Positions 1-4,608 of a stretch of DNA of 5,064 nucleotides are shown piece after piece; within the stretch, counting starts at the first letter, position 1, and every line of letters starts with the position of its first letter. A model generated the notes under the pieces. It made no database searches and was not told the DNA's origin. It was given only the letters and a program-made list of their open reading frames with translations. The DNA is from Desulfobacterales bacterium (GTDB lineage Bacteria; Desulfobacterota; Desulfobacteria; Desulfobacterales; QNYZ01): NCBI GenBank assembly GCA_029938515.1, contig JAOZUU010000247.1, forward strand, positions 1 to 5,064, written 5' to 3'. The translations under genes and the position numbers were made by a program.

Positions 1-67
1 AATCGTATATTCCCCATCCAAACATACCTGCTATTCCAGATAAAATACTTAAAAGGGCTGTACTCAT
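1..67 (-). CDS. N-terminus of a membrane protein, probably EamA/DMT-type transporter (partial)
   Basis: An ATG at 67-65 on the minus strand opens a frame that runs without a stop to the left edge, giving MSTALLSILSGIAGMFGWGIYD. The peptide is hydrophobic and ends in a GWGIYD motif, which is typical of the first transmembrane helix of EamA/DMT drug-metabolite transporters (these often begin with a helix ending W-G-(I/F)-Y/N-(D/F)). A purine-rich AAGGAAGG stretch at 80-87 lies upstream, 12 bases from the ATG, slightly long but workable. A 12-bp palindrome sits just beyond it. Only 22 codons are visible, so the family call is an inference from the motif; that this is a coding start is better supported than the name. 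The plus strand is also open here for 22 codons but has no comparable protein signature. Confidence 0.6.
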   Translation of the reverse strand, partial: MSTALLSILSGIAGMFGWGIYD

Positions 68-90
68 GATGGCCGTACACCTTCCTTTTG

Positions 91-102
91 ATACAATTGT
101 AT
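91..102. promoter_or_regulatory. 12-bp perfect palindrome, candidate operator
   Basis: ATACAATTGTAT reads identically on both strands. It lies immediately upstream of the ribosome site of the left-edge membrane-protein gene and contains TACAAT, a five-of-six match to a -10 box on the minus strand. No convincing -35 box is seen 16-18 bases upstream. An operator overlapping the promoter is an inference; a short AT-rich palindrome can also occur by chance. Confidence 0.25.
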
Positions 103-159
103 GCTCAGTCTAACTTGATTATTTTCGGCTATAAGGTAGGCACAATATGCTGCGGTTGA

Positions 160-209
160 AAAATTTTCCATGAATCATTGATTACGCTAATAAATCTTAA
201 CATGGAAAA
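160..209 (-). terminator. possible Rho-independent terminator of the sulfurase gene
   Basis: On the minus strand TTTTCCATG (209-201) pairs perfectly with CATGGAAAA (172-164) and is followed directly by TTTTTC. It lies about 100 bases past the stop codon of the sulfurase gene at 310. The loop is long (28 bases), containing only a weak inner AATC/GATT stem, and the main stem is AT-rich, so this would be a weak terminator. The rest of the gap between 68 and 309 shows no gene. Confidence 0.3.
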
Positions 210-309
210 GATGGTGATTGAGACTACCTTAACAACCTGATTTAATGAAATTTTTGCCGATATGCTTTGGTTATCCCCGAGCAATAAAAACCGCATACGA
301 CATTAACCC

Positions 310-1827
310 CTAACTGCCATCCCGAATCACACGGCAAGATTGAATATCAAACGTTACTTCACCAATATTCATATTTGTCTTGTCTCGAAATCCAGCAGCA
401 AAACGCATAAAACGATACACATCAGCAAAATTCGTTGATAGGCCCACTGAGATACGAATTGCACCGGCACTCTTATTCCCCCGATGCTGAATCACCTGTA
501 TGAAATGGGGCAAGCTCAAATCCGGGCCGTCATTCAATCCGGCAATCATATCCTCCTTCGTCAGTCCTTCTGCAATTTCACCTGCTCCGGGATTACAAAA
601 GCAACCAGTGCGCAGCGAGATTCCCTTCTCGTTGGCCAATTCTTCAATGCGGCGATAATCAAGAAGTCGTTCATCCGGCCCGTAAAAGTTCAGCGTCATC
701 GTTCCACCGCGCATGTTCGTATCTGTCGGACCATAAATACGGACCATCGGTTTGCCGTTGCTGTGCTGTAATGACAGCAAGTTTTCGAGAAGCCAGCCGG
801 TGAGGCAGTGGACCCGGTTCCCAATGGTGTTGATTCCCACCTTTTCCAGGTGCTGCAATCCGGTTTTGATTGCCGGAATGTCTAGATAATTTACCGTACC
901 GTCTTCAAATGCGGCTTCGTTAGGGGCCAAGTAGTGACCGTTCCCCTGTACGCTGGTAAAGTTCACCGTACCACCTGCAAACCACGGCCGCTTCATCTTC
1001 TGGAAAACCGTCCTGCGCATAAGCAGTGCACCGATGCCGGTAGGGTAACCAAACATTTTGTAGAAAGAAATGGCTACAAACTCCGGTTTCACGATACCCA
1101 AATCAAGGCGACTGGTTGGTACATATGCCGCCGCATCCAGCAACACATCCAACCCTTTGCCATGTGCTAGTTCAATCAAATCCAGTGGATGCTTTACGCC
1201 GGAAAAGTTGGATTGCGCCGGAAAAGCAAACAGATTGTTATGATCCTGATCCGCCAGATTTAGAATGCCATTTAGTTTTGCCCGCTCTATACGCAAATCC
1301 GGCTTTGCTAAAGGCACATATGCTACTTGTGCTCCTTTGTCCTTCGCAAATTCACGGATGCCATTGACGGAATTGTGATTGTCGAACGTGAGAATGTAGT
1401 GGCTGTCAGGGGTAAACGGATATGCTTCCCCAACCAGCTTCAATGCACCGCTCGCATTTGGCGTGAAGATGGCAATGTATTCATCCGGTGATGCATTGAA
1501 GTAACGGAGGACATATTTGCGCGTACCCTCAACCAAGTCCGTCATTGCCATTGAGGTGAGGTTTGCTGAGTGGGGATTGCCGAGTACGCTTGTGCGTAAC
1601 AGTTCCATATGTTCACACAGTTGCGATTCGCCGTACAGTCCGCCGCCAGTATAATCTAGATAGATTTGTCCGTTAGCATCAAGCCGATTGTATTCCGTCT
1701 CACGCCATTCATCTAATAGCAAAGTTCGATTAAACGATGGATAGCTTCCAACAAAAGCCGAAAATCCTTCTGCCATCTGATCTAATTCATATCTGTTATT
1801 TATGGTTGACTCAGGGGTTGTGTCCAC
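310..1827 (-). CDS. class V aminotransferase-fold enzyme, molybdenum cofactor sulfurase (NifS-like domain) type
   Basis: A 505-residue PLP-dependent enzyme of the aminotransferase class V / cysteine desulfurase superfamily, closest in its motifs to the N-terminal domain of molybdenum cofactor sulfurases (MOCOS/ABA3). Counting from the GTG start: an N-terminal LDYTGGGLYGESQ segment near residue 57; FDNHNSVNGIREFA near 148, with the His that usually stacks on PLP; LLDAAAYVPT with the PLP-nitrogen Asp near 231; SFYKMFGYPTGIGALL with the PLP-binding Lys near 257; EDGTVNYLDIPAI near 308; and RTGCFCNPGAGE with Cys near 409 and 411, where the family carries its persulfide Cys. Known family members use L-cysteine to sulfurate the Mo cofactor. 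The C-terminal MOSC domain of eukaryotic proteins is absent, as in many bacterial homologues, so the acceptor is unknown. GTG at 1827 was chosen because AAGGAG lies 7 bases upstream; the upstream ATGs at 1878 and 1869 have no ribosome site and would add only a weak 17-residue leader. No Mo enzyme or cofactor gene is visible nearby. Confidence 0.9.
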   Translation of the reverse strand: MDTTPESTINNRYELDQMAEGFSAFVGSYPSFNRTLLLDEWRETEYNRLDANGQIYLDYTGGGLYGESQLCEHMELLRTSVLGNPHSANLTSMAMTDLVEGTRKYVLRYFNASPDEYIAIFTPNASGALKLVGEAYPFTPDSHYILTFDNHNSVNGIREFAKDKGAQVAYVPLAKPDLRIERAKLNGILNLADQDHNNLFAFPAQSNFSGVKHPLDLIELAHGKGLDVLLDAAAYVPTSRLDLGIVKPEFVAISFYKMFGYPTGIGALLMRRTVFQKMKRPWFAGGTVNFTSVQGNGHYLAPNEAAFEDGTVNYLDIPAIKTGLQHLEKVGINTIGNRVHCLTGWLLENLLSLQHSNGKPMVRIYGPTDTNMRGGTMTLNFYGPDERLLDYRRIEELANEKGISLRTGCFCNPGAGEIAEGLTKEDMIAGLNDGPDLSLPHFIQVIQHRGNKSAGAIRISVGLSTNFADVYRFMRFAAGFRDKTNMNIGEVTFDIQSCRVIRDGS

Positions 1828-1834
1828 GGGTGTA

Positions 1835-1840
1835 CTCCTT
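1835..1840 (-). promoter_or_regulatory. Shine-Dalgarno site that decides the sulfurase start
   Basis: AAGGAG on the minus strand, spaced 7 bases from the GTG at 1827-1825. It lies inside the longer open frame that begins at the ATG at 1878, and no such site precedes that ATG. This favours GTG as the real start. Confidence 0.75.
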
Positions 1841-1878
1841 AAAGAAACAGGGAAAGCACTGTTTGCCATCGTCCACAT

Positions 1879-1907
1879 TTATTATGACTGTAAAGTAAAT
1901 ATGGCAA
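1879..1907 (-). promoter_or_regulatory. candidate sigma70-type promoter of the sulfurase gene
   Basis: On the minus strand TTGCCA (1907-1902, five of six to TTGACA) is followed after 17 bases by TAATAA (1884-1879), or after 15 bases by CATAAT (1886-1881, five of six to TATAAT). Neither combination is ideal in both match and spacing. Transcription would begin near 1870-1875, leaving a leader of about 45 bases before the GTG at 1827. That agrees with the internal start chosen for the gene. Confidence 0.4.
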
Positions 1908-2001
1908 GCTAATGGTTTTTACAAGGGCTATAATTGTAGGTTTCGTACCTGCATCGAATCTTTTAAGATGCATGAAAAAGCTGGGATTAGTGAATGGAGG
2001 C

Positions 2002-2021
2002 TGCAATTTGGGAAAATTGCA
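2002..2021. repeat. perfect 8-bp inverted repeat (dyad) upstream of the sulfurase gene
   Basis: TGCAATTT, a GGGA loop, then AAATTGCA. It lies about 95 bases upstream of the candidate -35 box of the sulfurase gene, in a gap (1828-2186) where I see no credible gene. It could be a distal operator or a small RNA hairpin; no T-run follows on either strand, so it is not an intrinsic terminator. Confidence 0.35.
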
Positions 2022-2150
2022 AATGTGTGACTGATCGGGAAATATTTTGGGTTCCAAAATCGGAGTGTAATCACGCAAGGTGTTTTTTGCTGAGGTAGCG
2101 TCCCTGGCCCTGCAGTAAATATTTAGGATAGAACTCAAATCGGTCGATCA

Positions 2151-2166
2151 CCGGACTCCAATCCGG
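2151..2166. repeat. GC-rich hairpin after the exported-protein gene, resembling a tRNA-Trp anticodon arm
   Basis: CCGGA, a CTCCAA loop, then TCCGG, about 20 bases past the stop codon at 2187 of the exported-protein gene. On the minus strand no T-run follows, so it is at most a weak or factor-dependent 3' end. On the plus strand the loop holds CCA and the arm is followed by GTGTT, as in bacterial tRNA-Trp, but acceptor and T arms do not form; see the findings. Confidence 0.4.
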
Positions 2167-2186
2167 GTGTTTGGTTCAGTTGCCTT

Positions 2187-2803
2187 TTATTCATCTAACA
2201 GCAGCATTGGTATGGCTACTGGCATTTGAGGTCTTACGAACGTGACGGTATCGGAATAGAACCGGCTTGTTTGATCCTGTGTCATTGTGTAGATGAATAC
2301 CTTGTAAGCAGACGGCTTTCCAATTAACGCCAAAGACTCCCGGGGGATGGTAATACTGCTGATGGTTGCTGGCATTTTAAAAATTCCATAATCATTCCAA
2401 TCGTCGGCACTTTCAAGATTCAAACCCAACCGAGCATTGCTGGGAAACTGACTTTGGTCCGGTAACGTCCATGAAATCGTCAGATCACCGCTTGGGTTAA
2501 ACGAAAATTGAAAGGATGCTGCGTCGATTCTGGGAAATTCCTGCCTGCCATTAAAAGACAAATCCCTCGTATAGGTGCCATCGTCGGTATCGACGCTGAG
2601 ACCATATGTTCCCGCGGGAGCGTCGGCATCAGCAAAATCTAGGGAATTCGGGTGTGACTGCTACCGGGGTTGGTGTAGTTCCGATACTCCACACGTGCCA
2701 TTTTAAGCGTATATGCGCTGGCAACACTGAACGATAGAAAAATTCCGATTATTGCCATGATCCCAACTATAAAAACATGTTTAAAGCAGACAGTTCGTCT
2801 CAT
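2187..2803 (-). pseudogene. small exported protein of unknown function, frameshifted
   Basis: I do not recognise this protein. The ATG at 2803 has a near-ideal AGGAGGA site 7 bases upstream and starts a Sec-type signal peptide: MRRTVCFKHV, a hydrophobic core, then SVASA with likely cleavage after residue 30. This frame stops at TAG 2641-2639 after 54 codons. The reading then continues in the -1 frame, open from 2660 (just after another TAG) to TAA at 2187. Adding one base in 2642-2660, for example in the CCC run at 2650-2652 or at 2642-2644, restores a continuous 205-residue protein. The mature part is polar and beta-rich (LTISWTLPD, ARLGLNLE, SAYKVFIYTM, SDTVTFV), which suggests a fibronectin-III or Ig-like sandwich, an inference from pattern only. 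No lipobox, sorting tag or catalytic motif is seen. No X-XXY-YYZ slippery heptamer lies in the overlap, so programmed frameshifting is unlikely. A gene caller may list only the 3' part from TTG 2561. Confidence 0.7.
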
Positions 2804-2830
2804 GATCCTTTCCTCCTCTTTTTGAGGATC
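2804..2830 (-). promoter_or_regulatory. stem-loop presenting the Shine-Dalgarno site of the exported-protein gene
   Basis: GATCCT (2830-2825) and AGGATC (2809-2804) on the minus strand form a 6-bp stem ending directly at the ATG. The AGGAGGA ribosome site (2817-2811) falls in the 15-base loop. The arrangement could tune translation start; it may also be chance, since the stem is short. Confidence 0.3.
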
Positions 2831-2893
2831 GCACGGACTAAAATGATAAGAAGCTTTTTCGAATGAAAATTATTGAAATCTATGATTTTTCAG

Positions 2894-2933
2894 CTTGCTC
2901 CTGCCAGAACAACCCTGTTCTGGCAGGAGCAAG
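2894..2933. repeat. perfect 18-bp-stem hairpin between GAF gene and exported-protein gene
   Basis: CTTGCTCCTGCCAGAACA (2894-2911), a four-base ACCC loop, and its exact complement (2916-2933). It lies about 80 bases after the stop of the GAF gene at 3015 and about 90 bases before the ATG at 2803, both on the minus strand. No T-run follows on either strand, so it is not a textbook intrinsic terminator, though it could still stop RNA polymerase or protect the 3' end of the GAF message. A palindromic dispersed repeat is the other reasonable reading. Confidence 0.7.
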
Positions 2934-3014
2934 GCATGCACAATTTGAGAGGTGGTTCTTCCATCGAAAGACCCCATAATTGGCGGTTGTCAGTCAACTA
3001 ATCCTCTAATTTAA

Positions 3015-3565
3015 TTACAACTCAGGTGACTCACGCATGGTGGCGATAGTATCGATATATTCATTCTGACCCTTATGTAATCGGGTCATTTCAATGAGGA
3101 TTCCTGAGATCTGGGCCAGCGCTTGGACAAAATTCACATTGTCCAGAGTAAATTCCCATTTATCGGCGGTATATGCCCGCATTGCACCAATAGGTTCGTC
3201 GCCGATCATAATCGGTACGGAAAGAATAGAGGCGATTCCCTCTTTTTCAGCGGCCTCGGGATATTGGATGCGGGGATCATTGCACACGTCATAAATTGCC
3301 ATGGGTCCATCTTCAAACGATCGGCAATGGAGTGTGACGCACTTACCGGCCCTTTGTTTAGATACTCGGTGCTCAATCCGGCCGAAGCCGCCACTTCCAA
3401 TTCCTTTGACTGACGATTCATCAAAAACAACGTACATCCCTTTATCCCCTGCGCTGATTTAACGCTCTCCACCGTCATTCTGATAATTTCTTCCGGATCT
3501 TTTGATTTGGATAAAGACCGGGTGATCTTGATCAATGTTTCATAATTGAGCTTTAAATTTTTCAT
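3015..3565 (-). pseudogene. stand-alone GAF-domain protein, frameshifted (paralogue of the gene at 3766-4314)
   Basis: The ATG at 3565 has GGGAGG 6 bases upstream. Its frame encodes a helical N-terminus and the first half of a GAF domain (KGCTLFLMN near 42, ELEVAASAGLS near 55, NKGP near 70), then loses similarity after about residue 83 and stops at 3206. The second half (EDGPMAIYDV, QYPEAAEKEGI, ILSVPIMIGDEPIGAM, ending ESPEL) is in the -1 frame and ends at TAA 3015. Adding one T to the TTT run at 3315-3317 joins them into a 183-residue protein that aligns without gaps, through the junction, to the 182-residue neighbour; 19 of 32 residues match from KGCT to KGP. GAF domains bind small ligands or cofactors and usually act as sensors, but no kinase, cyclase or DNA-binding partner domain is attached, so the ligand and output are unknown. 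It is either a recent pseudogene or an intact gene with a sequencing error. Gene callers may report the halves as 3206-3565 and 3015-3437. Confidence 0.8.
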
Positions 3566-3652
3566 TTTCTCCCTCCCATGAAAAATTTAATGCCAAAAAT
3601 ACGACCGGGCTATCAGGGCCTCGGAAATAAATAGATCCACACGCTTACTTGT

Positions 3653-3673
3653 CTTTTGGCGTTGCGCCAAAAG
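3653..3673. repeat. 9-bp perfect inverted repeat between the two GAF genes
   Basis: CTTTTGGCG, a TTG loop, then CGCCAAAAG. It lies about 90 bases upstream of the ATG at 3565, where regulation of the second GAF gene would be expected. No T-run follows on either strand, so operator or leader hairpin is more likely than terminator. I could not identify a good promoter nearby. Confidence 0.4.
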
Positions 3674-3709
3674 TCACATATAGACAATATGCTCCCTTTG
3701 ACGCACCTT

Positions 3710-3732
3710 GCCGGATTTTAAATAAACCCGGC
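3710..3732 (-). terminator. candidate 3' hairpin of the intact GAF gene
   Basis: On the minus strand GCCGGGTTT, an ATTTA loop and AAATCCGGC form a 9-bp stem 33 bases after the stop codon at 3766. One pair is G-U in minus-strand RNA but would be A-C in plus-strand RNA, so the hairpin is better formed in the transcript of the GAF gene. The following bases are AAGGTGCG rather than a T-run, which argues against a classical intrinsic terminator. Confidence 0.35.
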
Positions 3733-3765
3733 GCAATCTTTGTGGATTTATTTTATCCGCGACCC

Positions 3766-4314
3766 TTACCAGAGCGATTCCAGATCATCGATGGTGTATC
3801 TTATTTTTTTGACTGCCTTGAGCATACGTGTATATGTCATGGCCAATCCAATATTCCTTGCCAGTACGGACAACGAGTCCACATCCCTTTCCGGAATATC
3901 CCACACATCATGGTGATACAGCCTCAGGTCTCCAATAACTTTATCATAAAATTTGATTGGAATGGAAACGATAGCACCGATGCCTTCCTTGCGGGCATCG
4001 GCGGGATATTGTAAAAGATCGGTTTTATTTATGTCTCGAATGACAATGGGGTCACCTTTTATTGTCGCCCCGATGCTTTTATTTTTTATAATCGGACCCT
4101 TATGCACATAACTGATGCTCAACCCAAAGCTTGCCAATACTTCCAGCTCTTCTGTTTCCGGATTTATCACAAAAATCGTACATCCCTTCATTTCAAGCGT
4201 TGCTACCAGCAACTGCGCCAGATGATTGGCCATAATTTCCAGGTTTTCCGATTGAGCCATGGCTTTGAAGACAACTTTAAAGAGGTCAATATCTATTTTC
4301 TCTTCCGCCGGCAT
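3766..4314 (-). CDS. stand-alone GAF-domain protein
   Basis: A 182-residue cytoplasmic protein made of one GAF domain. An amphipathic N-terminal helix (about 8-40) leads into the beta-sheet core: KGCTIFVINPETEELEVLAS (43-62), LSISYVHKGP, then SIGATIKGDPIVIRDI, QYPADARKEGIGAIVSIPI and KVIGDLRLYHHD, closing with a long C-terminal helix. GAF domains bind small molecules such as nucleotides, haem or metabolites; no residue set here lets me name the ligand. There is no transmembrane segment, signal peptide or output domain, so it would have to act through partner proteins. The start is firm: AAAGGAGG lies 6 bases before the ATG at 4314. The downstream neighbour is a paralogue in the same orientation, 200 bp away, pointing to tandem duplication; the gene upstream is Usp-like. 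No promoter is clearly visible, and the inverted-repeat element 55 bp upstream may have replaced or supply it. Confidence 0.85.
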   Translation of the reverse strand: MPAEEKIDIDLFKVVFKAMAQSENLEIMANHLAQLLVATLEMKGCTIFVINPETEELEVLASFGLSISYVHKGPIIKNKSIGATIKGDPIVIRDINKTDLLQYPADARKEGIGAIVSIPIKFYDKVIGDLRLYHHDVWDIPERDVDSLSVLARNIGLAMTYTRMLKAVKKIRYTIDDLESLW

Positions 4315-4369
4315 GAATTACCTCCTTTGCTGGTTAAACCCGGTTTCAAATACTTATTCGAACGAAATG

Positions 4370-4396
4370 AACCGCCAAGACGCGAAGATCGCCAAG
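4370..4396 (+). repeat. left 27-bp inverted repeat of the element
   Basis: Begins AACCGCCAAGACGCG and ends GATCGCCAAG; differs from the complement of the right copy at only two positions (4376 and 4384). Confidence 0.75.
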
Positions 4397-4404
4397 GAAT
4401 TTTT

Positions 4405-4461
4405 TTTCGAATCGGAACCCGTCTTCGCCAGGCTTCGCCGCGGCAGGCACACGATTCGAAA
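4405..4461. repeat. inner 10-bp inverted repeat with GC-rich centre
   Basis: TTTCGAATCG at 4405-4414 pairs exactly with CGATTCGAAA at 4452-4461. The 37 bases between are GC-rich, with CTTCGCC twice and GCCGCGGC, unlike the AT-leaning surroundings. It is nested inside the 27-bp repeats. Confidence 0.5.
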
Positions 4462-4471
4462 CCATTCAATC

Positions 4472-4525
4472 CTACAAATTGTTCACCATGCGTTTAATTC
4501 CGTCTTTTATCAATTTTATAATAAG
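4472..4525 (-). pseudogene. possible C-terminal remnant of a GxxExxY-family gene
   Basis: Directly after the right 27-bp repeat, the minus strand reads LIIKLIKDGIKRMVNNL followed by TAG at 4474-4472, in frame with the repeat's NREDAKIAK. From memory, GxxExxY-family proteins (PD-(D/E)XK-like fold) often end in a LINFN...LKDGIKR.V tail, and such genes are often found beside repeats of this kind. There is no start codon or body of the gene, so this would be the stub left by an internal deletion. The match covers only about 12 residues, so chance cannot be excluded. Confidence 0.35.
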
Positions 4526-4552
4526 CTTGGCGATCTTAGCGTCTTCGCGGTT
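4526..4552 (-). repeat. right 27-bp inverted repeat of the element
   Basis: Inverted copy of 4370-4396, 25 of 27 bases the same. It lies 56 bases downstream of the stop codon of the Usp-like gene; the intervening stretch holds only a weak 5-bp hairpin (ATACG/CGTAT, 4580-4593) and no clear terminator. Confidence 0.75.
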
Positions 4553-4608
4553 AAATTGGGTTGATCGACTACTAAATACATACGTAACCGTATCTTCGAA
4601 CGAGAGCA

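Larger units (their letters stand above)
4370..4552. mobile_element. small element bounded by 27-bp imperfect inverted repeats (MITE-like)
   Basis: Copies at 4370-4396 and, inverted, at 4526-4552 match at 25 of 27 positions. Each copy is built of three 8-9 base units of the type CGCCAAGA / CGCGAAGAT / CGCCAAG, and both can encode NR(Q/E)DAKIAK. The 129 bases between them hold a second perfect inverted pair (TTTCGAATCG 4405-4414, CGATTCGAAA 4452-4461) around a GC-rich CTTCGCC-type core, and next to the right copy a short gene remnant. AAAT occurs beside both ends (offset by one base on the left), a weak hint of a target duplication. No transposase is present. I read this as a non-autonomous or internally deleted dispersed element that landed between the Usp-like and GAF genes; copies elsewhere in the genome would be needed to prove mobility. 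Confidence 0.55.

Noticed and set aside
484..1367. Three plus-strand open frames opposite the sulfurase gene
   Set aside because: They lie antisense to a well-supported gene, have no ribosome sites and show low-complexity Cys/His/Arg-rich composition typical of shadow frames.
1839..2138. Minus-strand open frame of 99 codons in the gap upstream of the sulfurase gene
   Set aside because: It needs a TTG start without a ribosome site, overlaps the sulfurase leader and start, and its composition shows no domain or family pattern.
2129..2190. A functional tRNA-Trp gene
   Set aside because: Only the anticodon-arm region resembles a tRNA; T stem and acceptor stem do not pair and the anticodon loop is six bases. 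Kept only as a finding.
2642..2660. Programmed -1 ribosomal frameshift in the exported-protein gene
   Set aside because: The frame overlap is only about 19 bases and contains no slippery X-XXY-YYZ heptamer or following pseudoknot that I can see; a missing base is simpler.
2921..2940. Sigma54-like promoter (TGGCAG...GGCA) on the plus strand
   Set aside because: It is part of the 18-bp hairpin, lacks the TT of the -12 element and no plus-strand gene follows.
3578..3595. Sigma54-like TGGCAT box upstream of the second GAF gene
   Set aside because: The -12 GC is missing and the site is too close to the start codon to leave room for a ribosome site in the transcript.
3094..4014. Plus-strand open frames opposite the two GAF genes
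   Set aside because: They are antisense to genes with clear domain homology to each other and have no support of their own.
4259..4564. Plus-strand frames across the inverted-repeat element, containing MNRQDAKIAKE
   Set aside because: The peptide is a translation of the repeat itself; frames of this sort are by-products of the dispersed repeat and run into sequence antisense to the GAF gene.
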